Part shown: in pieces, positions 41,577-50,450 of the stretch
How positions within the stretch are numbered: position 1 is the first letter of the stretch
Layout of the letters: every line of letters starts with the position of its first letter
Origin: Kitasatospora purpeofusca
Lineage (GTDB): Bacteria > Actinomycetota > Actinomycetes > Streptomycetales > Streptomycetaceae
Assembly (NCBI RefSeq): GCF_000718025.1
Contig: NZ_JODS01000006.1
Span: forward strand, 1-64,000
DNA: 64,000 nt
Direction of reading: 5' to 3'
Program-made: the position numbers and the translations under genes
The notes under the pieces: generated by a model
Told to the model about the DNA's origin: nothing
The model's database searches: none
Seen by the model: the letters and a program-made list of their open reading frames with translations, nothing else

Positions 41577-42887
41577 CTACGCGGCGGGGTCGGTGACCTG
41601 GCCGAGGAAGAGCGGCAGCCCGGTCGCGGTGTCCCGGACCAGGAACAGGAACGGCCGGTCGATGTGCAGCCGGGCCGGGTCCCGGGGTGCCGGCGCGGCC
41701 GCCGCCTCCACCCCGACGCCGCTGCCGGCGGCCGCGACCGTGCCCTGCTCGTCGACCTGGACGGTGGCCTTCTGCACCACCGGGCCGATCCGGAGCCGCT
41801 CGGCGGCGCCCGGCCCCGGGATGCCGGAGAGATCGGCGTCGGCCTCGAACGCGGCGGTGACGCCGAGCGCCTTCAGCACGGGTGTGAGCTCGTTCCCGCT
41901 GTCGAAGCGGAACTTCGGCAGGGTGAGGTCGACCGTCCGCTCGGTGAGCGCGCCCAGTACGAGGTCCAGCTGCGCCCGGTCCAGCCCCTGCCGGAACGCC
42001 GTGAAGCCGCCCTGCGCGGGCACGATCAGGTCCATCGCCAGGGTGCTTCCCGCGTAGGGGAGTTCGACGGCCTGCCAGGGTTCGCCGAGGATGCCGCCGG
42101 AGCCCTCGGCGTAGCGCAGCGACTCGGTGCCGGCCATGGTCGGCACAGCCGCCTCGGAGCCGTCGAGGCGGTGGAACGGCAGGCCGGTGGTCCGCCCGGC
42201 CTTGAACGGGTGGGCCCAGTCGGCCTTGAGGTACAGCGCGTCGGTGAGCGCGAGCCGGGTGTCCGGATTGATCTGCCCCTCGGCGAAGAGGTCCTTGATC
42301 CGGCCCTCGGTGGCCTTCTCGACGACGCCGTTGACGGCCTTCCTGGCGCCCTCCGGGTCCTTGCGGAAGTCGGTGGTGCGCACACCGGTGCCGAAGCCGG
42401 CGGCCAGCACCCCGAGGTAGTGCGGGTCGAGCGGGAAGTCGCGCTGGGCCCAGACGTCGTCGGAGCGCCGCAGGACGGTCCCGCCCTTGCCGCCCGGCGC
42501 GCCGGCCCGGTTCAGGGCGCCGGTGGCGAGTGCGTACTGCTCGGGGGAGAGCCCGGTGTGCAGGGCCTCGGCCAGCTGCTCGGCGGTGGTGCCCCGGGCC
42601 CCGGGCAGCACCATGGCGAGGACGGTCGCCAGGCCGGACGGCGACAGCACCAGGTTGCCGCCGGCCGCGCCGGGAGCGGCGGTGAGGGCGTGCAGCAGGT
42701 CGAGCCCGAACGCGGCGGTCGCCGTCGCGGTGGCGGCGACCGCCGCCGGGTCCGCGGGTGGCAGCGAGGCGGAGTCGGCCCGGACCACCCCGGTCCCGGC
42801 GCCGGTGGAGCCGCAGGCGGTGAGCAGGGCCGCGCAGCAGAGCAGGAGCACCGCCGGGCGGCGGGTGCGGACGGTCGTGGCGGACAT
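41577..42887 (-). CDS. Lipoprotein serpin (serine protease inhibitor)
   Basis: The 436-residue serpin has a lipoprotein signal (lipobox L-L-T-A-C, C25). Serpin landmarks are the hinge V-D-E-Q-G-T-V-A-A-A-G near residue 375 and the C-terminal signature D-R-P-F-L-F-L-V-R-D, then L-F-L-G-Q-V. Counting 16 residues from the hinge Glu as P17 puts alanines at P2, P1 and P1', which suggests an elastase-like or subtilisin-like target. The small residues at P12-P8 needed for loop insertion are present, so it is probably inhibitory. Membrane anchoring of a bacterial serpin is unusual. Confidence 0.9.
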   Translation of the reverse strand: MSATTVRTRRPAVLLLCCAALLTACGSTGAGTGVVRADSASLPPADPAAVAATATATAAFGLDLLHALTAAPGAAGGNLVLSPSGLATVLAMVLPGARGTTAEQLAEALHTGLSPEQYALATGALNRAGAPGGKGGTVLRRSDDVWAQRDFPLDPHYLGVLAAGFGTGVRTTDFRKDPEGARKAVNGVVEKATEGRIKDLFAEGQINPDTRLALTDALYLKADWAHPFKAGRTTGLPFHRLDGSEAAVPTMAGTESLRYAEGSGGILGEPWQAVELPYAGSTLAMDLIVPAQGGFTAFRQGLDRAQLDLVLGALTERTVDLTLPKFRFDSGNELTPVLKALGVTAAFEADADLSGIPGPGAAERLRIGPVVQKATVQVDEQGTVAAAGSGVGVEAAAAPAPRDPARLHIDRPFLFLVRDTATGLPLFLGQVTDPAA

Positions 42888-43016
42888 GGCTGACCTCGCC
42901 CCTGGGTCCCGGCACGGGCCGGTGCCCGTGCCTCGGTGCCGGTTCGACGCGGCCCGCTCGGACCCGGTTCCGCCGGGAGGGCCGCGCCGCCGGGCGGCGA
43001 GCGGCCGGAGCGCCGG

Positions 43017-44018
43017 TCAGTCCCAGAGCGCGCCGAACTCCAGCAGCTCGTCCCGGTGCTCGATCCGCTCCACCCAGTCCGCCGGCCAGGCGTCGGCGCC
43101 CAGGTGGGCCCCGGCGAAGGCGCCGGCCAGGCAGGCGATCGAGTCGGAGTCCCCGGAGGAGTACGCGGCCCGGCGGACGGCGGCCACCGGGTCGTCCGGG
43201 AGCAGCAGGAAGCAGAGCAGCCCGGTGGCGAACGCCTCCTCGGCGATCCAGCCCGCGCCGGTGGCCAGGCAGGGGTCGGCCTCGACGTCCGGCGCGGCGA
43301 GCGCGGCGTCGAGCCGGTCGAGCACCGCCAGGCACTCGTCCCAGCCGCGGGCGGCGAAGCCCTCGGTGGTGCGGTCCTGGGCGTGCGCCGCGAGGTCGTC
43401 GAGCCAGTGCGCGTCGTAGCGGCCGCGGCGGGAGAGCGCGTACGCGCGCAGCACGGCGGGCAGTCCGGCCGGCGGCAGGCCCTCGGCGAGCTTGCGGACG
43501 GCGTAGGCGGTGAGCTCGCTGGCGGCGAGCGCGGTGGGGTGGCCGTGGGTGAGGCCGGACTGGAGCTGGGCCGCGCCGGCCAGCTGCGCCGTCGTCAGCT
43601 CGCGCACCAGGCCGAGCGGGGCGACCCGCATATTGGCGCCGCAGCCCTTGGAGCCGACGTCGCTCGCGAGCTGCCAGCGCACCCCGGGCGAGGCGAGCCG
43701 GTCGCAGGAGCGCAGACAGGTCATGCCGGGGGCGCGGTTGTTCTCGGGCGAGCTCGCCCAGGCGAGGAACTCGGCGCGCAGCGGCGGTTCCAGGCTCTGC
43801 GGGGTGAGCGGCCCGTCCGCCAGTGCGGTGCGCAGGGCGCGGGCCAGGGCCAGCGTCATCTGGGTGTCGTCGGTGACCAGCCCGTCGTCCGGCAGCGGCA
43901 GCCGCCGCCAGTCCGGCCACTGCCACGCGATCAGCTCGACCTCCGAGAACTCGGTGACCTTGCCCAGCGCGTCCCCGATCGCCAGCCCCAGCAGGGCCCC
44001 CGTCGCCTTGTCGCCCAC
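43017..44018 (-). CDS. ADP-ribosylglycohydrolase family protein, copy 2
   Basis: GTG 44018, with GAGGGGGAG upstream, encodes 333 residues. GTG 44042, overlapping the P450 stop, would add eight. The metal motifs V-T-D-D-T-Q-M and S-S-G-D-S-D-S-I are intact, and the N-terminus reads A-L-L-G-L-A-I-G-D-A-L-G. It differs enough from copy 1 to be an old paralogue. It is last in the run of minus-strand genes that begins with the coiled-coil membrane protein at 50339. Confidence 0.88.
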   Translation of the reverse strand: MGDKATGALLGLAIGDALGKVTEFSEVELIAWQWPDWRRLPLPDDGLVTDDTQMTLALARALRTALADGPLTPQSLEPPLRAEFLAWASSPENNRAPGMTCLRSCDRLASPGVRWQLASDVGSKGCGANMRVAPLGLVRELTTAQLAGAAQLQSGLTHGHPTALAASELTAYAVRKLAEGLPPAGLPAVLRAYALSRRGRYDAHWLDDLAAHAQDRTTEGFAARGWDECLAVLDRLDAALAAPDVEADPCLATGAGWIAEEAFATGLLCFLLLPDDPVAAVRRAAYSSGDSDSIACLAGAFAGAHLGADAWPADWVERIEHRDELLEFGALWD

Positions 44019-44038
44019 GGCCCGCTCCCCCTCGTGTG

Positions 44039-45253
44039 TCACACCTCGACCAGCAGTTCCTCCAGTCCGCGGATCACGTAGCCCGGGCGCCACTCGGGCT
44101 CGCGGACCAGCCGCAGGCCCGGGGCGCGGCGGAGCAGGGTGCCGTAGGACTCGGTGAGCTCCAGTCTGGCAAGGGGGGCGCCGAGACAGAAGTGGATTCC
44201 GGCGCCGAAGGTGATGTGCGGGTTGTCGGCGCGGCCGAGGTCGAGCCGGTCGGGGTCGGTGAAGCGCTCGGGGTCGCGGTTGGCGGAGCCGAAGAGCAGG
44301 GCGATCTCGGCGCCGCGCGGGACGGTCACGCCGCCGATCTCGATGTCCTCCAGCACCCAGCGCTCGAACATCTGCAGCGGGGTGTCCCAGCGCATCAGCT
44401 CCTCGACGGCGGTGGGCAGCAGCCCGTCCACGTCGGCGCGCAGCCGGGCGAGTTCGGCGGGGTTGCGGAACAGTGCCCACCAGCCGTTGCCGGTGGTGTT
44501 GACGGTGGCCTCGTGGCCGGCGTTGAGCAGCAGGACGCAGGTGGACACCATCTCCTGCTCGCTGAGCGCGTCGGAGCCCTCCTGGGCCTGGATCAGCGCG
44601 CTGATCAGGTCGGTGCCGGGGGCGGTGCGGCGGTCGCGGATCAGGGCGCGGAGGTAGTCGGAGAACTCGGTGCTCGCGGTGACGGCCCGGCGGGCGGTCT
44701 CCTCGGACGGGTTGAGCTCGAACATCCCGGTGATGTCGGCCGACCAGGGGCGCAGCAGGTGCCGGTCGGACTCCGGGACACCGAGCATCTCGGCGATCAC
44801 CGCGACCGGCAGCGGCTCGGCGACGGCGGCGATCAGGTCGCCGCCGCCGGCCGCGAGCAGGTCGTCGACGAGTTCGCCGGCCAGCCGCCGCACGGTCGGC
44901 CGCAGGCCCTCGACCATGCGCGGGGTGAAGGCCTTGGAGACCAGGCGGCGGATCCGGGTGTGGTCCGGGGCCTCCAGGTCGAGCAGGCCGTTGTCGTTGA
45001 GGGTGTGGAACGGCTCGTGCGCCGGGTCGGGTTCGGGGCGGCCGAACTCCTGGTGGCTGAACCGGTGGGTGTAGGTGCGGCCGAGGCGGCGGTCCCGCAG
45101 CAGCGCGCCGACATCGGCGTAGCGCGGGACCAGCCACTGGTCGGTGGCTTCGAAATAGGTCGCCGGGCCCTGGGCGCGCAGCTCGGCGTACGCGTCGTAG
45201 GGGTGGGCCACGAACGCCGCCGACCAGGGGTCGAACTTCACCGTCGTCGTCAT
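44039..45253 (-). CDS. Cytochrome P450
   Basis: The 404-residue soluble bacterial P450 has heme ligand C356 in F-G-A-G-I-H-F-C-L-G-A-P. The I-helix oxygen-activation motif is N-A-G-H-E-A-T-V-N-T, with the A-G-x-E-x-T pattern. The E-x-x-R pair is in V-E-E-L-M-R and the PERF-like segment D-P-E-R-F follows. It resembles the CYP107/105 group, but the substrate cannot be told. No ferredoxin gene is beside it. It lies 156 bp after the kinase gene and 20 bp before ADP-ribosylglycohydrolase 2. Confidence 0.93.
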   Translation of the reverse strand: MTTTVKFDPWSAAFVAHPYDAYAELRAQGPATYFEATDQWLVPRYADVGALLRDRRLGRTYTHRFSHQEFGRPEPDPAHEPFHTLNDNGLLDLEAPDHTRIRRLVSKAFTPRMVEGLRPTVRRLAGELVDDLLAAGGGDLIAAVAEPLPVAVIAEMLGVPESDRHLLRPWSADITGMFELNPSEETARRAVTASTEFSDYLRALIRDRRTAPGTDLISALIQAQEGSDALSEQEMVSTCVLLLNAGHEATVNTTGNGWWALFRNPAELARLRADVDGLLPTAVEELMRWDTPLQMFERWVLEDIEIGGVTVPRGAEIALLFGSANRDPERFTDPDRLDLGRADNPHITFGAGIHFCLGAPLARLELTESYGTLLRRAPGLRLVREPEWRPGYVIRGLEELLVEV

Positions 45254-45409
45254 CGGTCGATCACTCCAGGCCGTGAGGGGGAGCCGGAAGGATCATCGTA
45301 CGCACGCGCTCGGTCCGGCCCCAGGGGCGGAGGGCCCGCCGTCGCCCTGCCCTGCCCGGCGTCTGTCCTGCCCGGCGCCCGCCCGCCGGTCCGGCCGTCG
45401 GTTCGCCCG

Positions 45410-46402
45410 TCAGTCCGGCCGTCGCAGCCGGATGCTGCCCCGGGGCGCCCGGCCGTCGAACAGCCGCGCGTCGACCGGCCGGGACGGACGCGGCACCGGC
45501 GCGACGGCCGGGGCGAGCGGGATGCTGCCCCGGGTGCCGAGCGCCGGCAGCCAGGCGGTCGGGTCCGGCCGGGTCCCGTACGGTCCGCCGGCCTGCTCCC
45601 AGACCCGGCGGGCCAGGCCCAGCTGCCGTTCCGTCAGCACCCCGGGCAGCGGCTCGAACGGCGCGCCCGGCACCAGGTACGGGTCCTGGGCCAGGATCCG
45701 GCCGACCAGCAGGGCCGCCTTGTAGCGGTCGCTGTCCACCGAGGAGGCGCTGCCGTGCGGGGAGAGCGGGTCGGACCAGTTGGGGGTGTCCGCCTGTTCC
45801 AGCACCGGCGCCGCCCCGACCCGGCGGATGCCGTCGCAGTCCAGCAGGTGCACCGCCGGTGCGGGCCGCACCGACCAGAGCACATTGGCGTGCGAGAGGT
45901 CGCCGATCACCAGCCCCAGGCGGTGCAGCCGGTCGATCAGTCCCAGCAGCTCCAGCACCAGGGCGAGCCGCTGCTCCGGGTCCGGGCGGACGACGCCCTG
46001 GGTGGCGGGCTTCTCCGGGTAGAGCAGGTACTGCGCCTCGGTGAGCCTGGACCCGCCGGAGGCCGTCCGCCAGGTCATCGGGGCGGGCGCCTCGCGCATC
46101 AGGAAGCCGACGCAGTGCGGGCCGTCCACCACCCGGCAGAGCGGCCAGGCGGCCTGCGCGTCCAGCCGGTCCCGGTCGTCCGGCGGCAGGGCGAGCCGCA
46201 GCGCGACCAGCTCGGCCAGGGCCGGGCCGCGCACCCGCCCGGGTTCCAGGTAGCGCTTGAACAGCACGCCCGGGACGCCGTCCAGCCGCCGCACCAGGCC
46301 CTGGCCGCCCCGGCCGGCCTCGGGGCCGGCGGGCAGCAGGGCGAGGCCGAGGTCCGTGCCGCCGGCCAGCGCGCCGGCGATGGCGGCGATGTCGGCGGTC
46401 AT
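45410..46402 (-). CDS. Kinase-like protein of a TerY-P-type triad
   Basis: The 330-residue protein has a compact protein-kinase-like fold. It has a Gly-rich loop (A-G-R-G-G-Q-G-L), ATP lysine K49 in L-F-K-R-Y-L, catalytic loop G-D-L-S-H-A-N-V-L-W with D168 and N173, and D188 in D-C-D-G in place of D-F-G. All residues for phosphotransfer are kept. It lacks the usual HRD, as in the kinases coupled to VWA and PP2C proteins in tellurium-resistance-related TerY-P triads. Its ATG overlaps the phosphatase stop (ATGA). Confidence 0.82.
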   Translation of the reverse strand: MTADIAAIAGALAGGTDLGLALLPAGPEAGRGGQGLVRRLDGVPGVLFKRYLEPGRVRGPALAELVALRLALPPDDRDRLDAQAAWPLCRVVDGPHCVGFLMREAPAPMTWRTASGGSRLTEAQYLLYPEKPATQGVVRPDPEQRLALVLELLGLIDRLHRLGLVIGDLSHANVLWSVRPAPAVHLLDCDGIRRVGAAPVLEQADTPNWSDPLSPHGSASSVDSDRYKAALLVGRILAQDPYLVPGAPFEPLPGVLTERQLGLARRVWEQAGGPYGTRPDPTAWLPALGTRGSIPLAPAVAPVPRPSRPVDARLFDGRAPRGSIRLRRPD

Positions 46403-47712
46403 GCCGGGGCCTCCCAGAGGCAGACGACCGAGCGGTCGTCGTCGTAGCTGCGCACCCGGACCTGGGCCTGCCAGAGGAACTCGGCCAGGCCGGGCACCTC
46501 GCGGCCCCAGCGCCCGCCGAGGAACCCCCGCAGCTCGGGCTCCTTGACCAGGGGGAGGGCGAGCCCGTCGGTGCAGAGCACCAGCACGTCACCGGGGCGG
46601 GTGTCGGTGATCAGCGCCGTCCGGGCGCGCTCGTACGCCTCAGGCAGGCAGTCCGTCCGGGTGCTGATCAGGGTGCCCGGGCCGTCGCCGCCGCCGTCCC
46701 CGTCGGCGTCCAGGTTCTCCCAGCCGCCCGCGCGCAGCCGCAGCAGTCCGCCGTCGCCGACCGCGACGAAGCCCCTGGTCCGGACCTCCGGGTCGGCCGG
46801 TACCAGCAGCGCCCGGAGGGTGGTCGACCAGGTCTTCGGTGGATGTCCGAACCGCTCGGCCTCCTGGGCGAGTTCCGCGGCCGCGGCGGCGACGAGCCGG
46901 CCCGTCAGGTCGGCGAAGTCCACCGCCGCGCCGGTCCGCAGTAGGTCCAGCAGGATGTCCGCCCGCGGCAGGACCTGCTTGGCCAGCAGCCGGACGATGC
47001 CGTTGGAGCCGTGGTGGGAGTGCGGCTGGGAGCCGACGCCGTCGGCGACCGCGACCAGCAGCAGCCCGCCGGCCCGGACGACCAGCGCGGCGTCCTGCCG
47101 GCACTCGGCCGCGTAGCGGTGCGAGTCGCCGCGCACGGAGGCGGCCCGGACGGTGACCGGGCCGAACCGGCCGCCGTCCACGACGGTGTCGGGCAGCAGG
47201 ACGCCGTAGAGGTCGCCGCCGCGGACGGTGGGGATGTCGGTCGGTTCGGCGGGGTAGGCGGGGGCCTTGCGGCCGACGTGGGCGAGCGGTCCCGGGCTCC
47301 GGAACGAGGGCGGCCGGACGACCGGGTCGGCGCCGGTGGGCGCGCTCCCGGTGGGCGCGGTCGTTCCGGCCGGGGGCGCGGCCGGGTGCGTGGCCGGGGG
47401 TGCGGCGGCGGCCGGTTCGACCGGGCCGCCGAGCGGCGACACCGGGTCCGCCCAGGGCTCGCGGACCGCGGCCGGGCCCTGGCCGATCGGCCGCGGCAGG
47501 AAGTTCTCGGGCGTCACCCGCCCGGGGGTGACGACGGGCCCCACGACGGCGTCGGCGGGAGCCGGGGCCGGCGCAAGGTCCGGCGGCTTGAGGACCCAGT
47601 CCTCGTGGACGGGGGCGGTGACCTCGTACGGGTCGTCCTTGCGGGTCGGCGCGTGCTCCGGCCCGGGCTCGGGCACCTGGCCGCCCGGTGGCTGACTCTC
47701 GTGCGGATTCAT
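46399..47712 (-). CDS. PP2C-family phosphatase of the triad
   Basis: The 437-residue protein has an N-terminal proline-rich, probably disordered region of about 165 residues. A PP2C domain follows with metal-binding motifs V-A-D-G-V-G-S, V-G-D-G-G, C-T-D-G-L-A and D-D-D-R-S. The long N-terminal tail could be a kinase substrate or scaffold. It starts 13 bp after the VWA gene stop and overlaps the kinase gene. Confidence 0.88.
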   Translation of the reverse strand: MNPHESQPPGGQVPEPGPEHAPTRKDDPYEVTAPVHEDWVLKPPDLAPAPAPADAVVGPVVTPGRVTPENFLPRPIGQGPAAVREPWADPVSPLGGPVEPAAAAPPATHPAAPPAGTTAPTGSAPTGADPVVRPPSFRSPGPLAHVGRKAPAYPAEPTDIPTVRGGDLYGVLLPDTVVDGGRFGPVTVRAASVRGDSHRYAAECRQDAALVVRAGGLLLVAVADGVGSQPHSHHGSNGIVRLLAKQVLPRADILLDLLRTGAAVDFADLTGRLVAAAAAELAQEAERFGHPPKTWSTTLRALLVPADPEVRTRGFVAVGDGGLLRLRAGGWENLDADGDGGGDGPGTLISTRTDCLPEAYERARTALITDTRPGDVLVLCTDGLALPLVKEPELRGFLGGRWGREVPGLAEFLWQAQVRVRSYDDDRSVVCLWEAPA

Positions 47713-47725
47713 CCGGCGGCCCGGC

Positions 47726-48388
47726 TCAGAGCTTGTCGAGCGAGACGGCGGTGAAGCCGGGCACCTGGTCGTCGACCTGGAGGCTCATACCGGTGCCTGC
47801 GGCGGTCGCGCCGCTCACCGAGCGCACGATCGACCGGGTCAGGCTGGCCGCGAACTCCCGCAGCGCGGGCGCCACATCGGCGTTCCCGTCCTCCTGCATG
47901 AAGGCCTTGAAGGTCGCGACCTGCGCGATCACCGTCCGGTCGGCGCCCTCGGTGATGCCGAAGGCGATGATGTGCGGCCGGAACGCGGCGGCGAGCAGGT
48001 CCTGGTAGGGCTGCTCCCAGTCGTTGTCGGTCGGCTCGCCGTCGGAGAGGAAGAAGACCACCGGGCGGTAGACGTCGTGGCCCTCCGCCTTCAGCTCCGT
48101 CACGTCCCGCTCGATCGCCCGGCGGAGCAGGTCGAAGGCTCTGCCGTAGGACGTCAGGCCGGAGGCCTCCAGGGCCGGCAGCTCCTCGAGGTCGCTCAGG
48201 TCGACCAGCGGCTGGAGCTCGTGGGCGTCGGTGGAGAAGCCGATCAGTCCGAACCGGGTCTTGTCGGCGACGGTCGGGTTGGTGCTGATCTCCTGGTGGA
48301 GCTCGAACAGGGCCTTGTTGAGGGTGTCGATGTGCAAGGTCATGGACGAGGACTCGTCGCAGACGGCGTAGAACGGGAGGATCTGCAC
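47726..48388 (-). CDS. TerY-like VWA domain protein
   Basis: The 220-residue protein is a single von Willebrand A domain with a complete MIDAS metal site: D11-x-S13-x-S15, T79 and D116 in L-S-D-G-E-P-T-D. It is close to TerY of tellurium-resistance clusters and has no signal peptide, so it acts in the cytoplasm. With the phosphatase and kinase it makes the TerY-P triad. GAAGGAGAAG lies upstream of ATG 48388. Confidence 0.9.
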   Translation of the reverse strand: MQILPFYAVCDESSSMTLHIDTLNKALFELHQEISTNPTVADKTRFGLIGFSTDAHELQPLVDLSDLEELPALEASGLTSYGRAFDLLRRAIERDVTELKAEGHDVYRPVVFFLSDGEPTDNDWEQPYQDLLAAAFRPHIIAFGITEGADRTVIAQVATFKAFMQEDGNADVAPALREFAASLTRSIVRSVSGATAAGTGMSLQVDDQVPGFTAVSLDKL

Positions 48389-48438
48389 TGCACTTCTCCT
48401 TCGAACGGCAGGGCGTCGGCGGTCGGCCGCTGTGGCGG

Positions 48439-48957
48439 TCAGCCGGTGTAGAAGTAGATCTCCAGCGAGGCGTGCCGGGGGTTGTCCGCGAGCGAGATGA
48501 AGTCCCGTGCGGTGGTGCCCCGGAACATCTCCGGACGGGCCTGCGCGAGCAGGCCGTTGACGGTGTGGGCGTAGGCCTGGCCGGCGCCCGGGTCGCGGTT
48601 GCTGCCGAAGGTGAGGACCACGGCGGCCTGCCGTCCGGCGTACGGCTCGGTGGCGGCGCGGATCTGCGCGGCCAGGCCCGCCGTGTCCGAGGAGTCCCCG
48701 GTCACGTCGACGGTGACCGGGTCGTGCTCGACCCCGCGCGGCCCGGTGGGGGTGGGGGTGGGCAGCGGTGCGGCGCTCGCGGTGGCGCTCGCGCCGGCGG
48801 CGGGGGTGGGTGTCGCGGCGGCCCGTTCGGCGGCCACCGGGTCGCCCTGGTCGCCCATCGCGACCAGGGCGAGCACCAGCAGCATGTCGGCGAACAGCCA
48901 GCCGACCAGGTGGGTGCCGCGCGGGCCGGGCCGCGCGGTCCGGAACCGGCCCCTCAT
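48439..48957 (-). CDS. MotB/TolR/ZorB-like single-TM protein
   Basis: The 172-residue protein has a basic N-terminus and one TM helix (about 18-36) reading G-W-L-F-A-D-M-L-L-V-L-A-L. D24 lies where MotB, ExbD/TolR and ZorB have their proton-accepting Asp. A Pro/Ala/Thr linker (40-75) leads to an outer domain of about 95 residues with V-V-L-T-F-G-S-N-R-D, which could be OmpA-like. Its ATG overlaps the stop of the coiled-coil protein gene (ATGA), as expected for a stator pair. Homology is judged by architecture only. Confidence 0.72.
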   Translation of the reverse strand: MRGRFRTARPGPRGTHLVGWLFADMLLVLALVAMGDQGDPVAAERAAATPTPAAGASATASAAPLPTPTPTGPRGVEHDPVTVDVTGDSSDTAGLAAQIRAATEPYAGRQAAVVLTFGSNRDPGAGQAYAHTVNGLLAQARPEMFRGTTARDFISLADNPRHASLEIYFYTG

Positions 48958-50339
48958 CGGCCCTGCCCGTGCACCGGCACCTCGTCCAGCTCCAGCAGCG
49001 TCCGGTCGTCCAGGTCGTCGGCCGTACCGCCGGCCGCGACGGTGCCCCGGGAACGGGCGGCGCCCTCGTCGGGCCCGGGGCCGGCGGAGGTCTTCACCAT
49101 GACGATCCCCGGGGCCGCGTCGCCCCGCCGGCTGGCCGCCGCGTCCAGCCGGGCCGCCGCCGCGGTGGCCGCCGACGCCGCGGCGGCCACCCGGTCCGCC
49201 ATCGCCACGACCTCCCGTGCCAGGCCGTCGAGTCGCTCCAGCACCTGCCCGCCGACGTCCGCGACGGTCTCCGCGCCGGTGGTGAAGCCGCGCTGGGCGA
49301 CCGCGAGGTCCCGCACCGCGTCCTCCACCCGCTCCCCGGCGTCCGCGAGTCCGGTGCCGACCCGGTCGGTGGCCTGCCGGACCAGGTCGACCGCGTCGGC
49401 GGCCTGCTTCCCGCTCCGGTGGACCAGGCTGTCGGTGGCCGCCGCGCCGTCCCGGACGGTCTCGGCGAGCCGGTCCCCGCTGTCCTTCACCGCCCGGCCG
49501 ACGCCGTCCACGGCCCGGCCGATGCCGTCGACCGCCTTCTCCACGCCGTCGACGGCCCGGCGCAGCGGGTCCACCGCCTCGCCCGCCTCGGCCAGCCGCT
49601 GCTCGGCCCCGGCGACCGAGCGCTCGACGGCCAGCGCCGCCGCGCTCAGCTCGCGCTGGGTGTCGGCGGCCTGCCGGGCGAGTCGTTCCAGGGTCTCCGC
49701 CGCACCGGTGAGCTCGGCCGCGAAGCGCTGCGGCGTCGAGCGGCGGCGCTCGTTCAGTACCAGTTGGGCCCGGGTGAGCAGGGGCGCCAGCTCGGCCAGC
49801 AGGTCCTCCGCCTCGGCCTCGGCCGCCGCCTCGCGGCGCTCGGCGCCCGCCCTGCGCAGGCCGTGCGCGACGGACAGCGCCAGCAGCAGCGCGATGAACA
49901 GGGTCGCGGACCGCGCGATGTCGCCGAAACCGGCCCAGCCGGGCAGCCGGCCCTCGAAGCCGGTCTGCCAGAGCTGGAGGAACGGCCGCGCGGCCTGCCG
50001 GGGGTCCGCGCCGATCAGTTCCCGGTAGGCGCCGCTGGCCTGCATCAGCCCGCCCCAGGTGACCAGCAGGGGGACGAACACCAGTCCGCCGAGCGCCACT
50101 TCGGCCCAGGCCCAGAACCTCGGCGCGGGCCGGGGCCGGACCGCGGCCCGTACGCTCTCCGGCCTGACGAAACTGTGCACCAGGTCGAGTTCGGCCCAGC
50201 GGTCCAGGTCGCCGGCGCCGGAGAGCGCCAGACCCAGTTCGCGGAGCTCCTCCTGACGGTGCGCCAGTCCGGGGCGGTCGGCCAGCGCCCGCAGTTCGCC
50301 CCCGAGCGCGGTGCGGTCCAGCAGCAGGCCTGGGGTCAT
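48954..50339 (-). CDS. Two-TM protein with long cytoplasmic coiled coil (ZorA-like architecture)
   Basis: The 461-residue protein has TM helices at about 75-99 and 142-160. A long Ala/Glu/Arg/Asp helical region (about 165-410) follows, with 7-residue repeats such as R-A-V-D-G-V-G and K-A-V-D-G-I-G. The last 50 residues are acidic and disordered. Pairing with a MotB-like partner resembles ZorA-ZorB of Zorya defence, where ZorA has a MotA core and a long helical tail. Here only two TM helices are clear and no MotA signature is recognised, so the link is by analogy. It is the first gene of the module. Confidence 0.72.
   Translation of the reverse strand: MTPGLLLDRTALGGELRALADRPGLAHRQEELRELGLALSGAGDLDRWAELDLVHSFVRPESVRAAVRPRPAPRFWAWAEVALGGLVFVPLLVTWGGLMQASGAYRELIGADPRQAARPFLQLWQTGFEGRLPGWAGFGDIARSATLFIALLLALSVAHGLRRAGAERREAAAEAEAEDLLAELAPLLTRAQLVLNERRRSTPQRFAAELTGAAETLERLARQAADTQRELSAAALAVERSVAGAEQRLAEAGEAVDPLRRAVDGVEKAVDGIGRAVDGVGRAVKDSGDRLAETVRDGAAATDSLVHRSGKQAADAVDLVRQATDRVGTGLADAGERVEDAVRDLAVAQRGFTTGAETVADVGGQVLERLDGLAREVVAMADRVAAAASAATAAAARLDAAASRRGDAAPGIVMVKTSAGPGPDEGAARSRGTVAAGGTADDLDDRTLLELDEVPVHGQGR
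49484..49567 (-). repeat. 21-bp coding repeat in the coiled-coil gene
   Basis: About four imperfect 21-bp units encode the A-V-D-G-V/I-G/E-R/K heptads. They make a regular helical rod and may vary in copy number. Confidence 0.65.
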
Positions 50340-50450
50340 GAGGGCTCCTTCGTACGCGCCGCCGCGGAGCGGGCACGCCCGTGCCCCGGTGCGGCGCGCG
50401 GGCGTGCCCCGCCCGCGCGGCCTCCCCCCGTGGCCGGAAACCGACCACGC

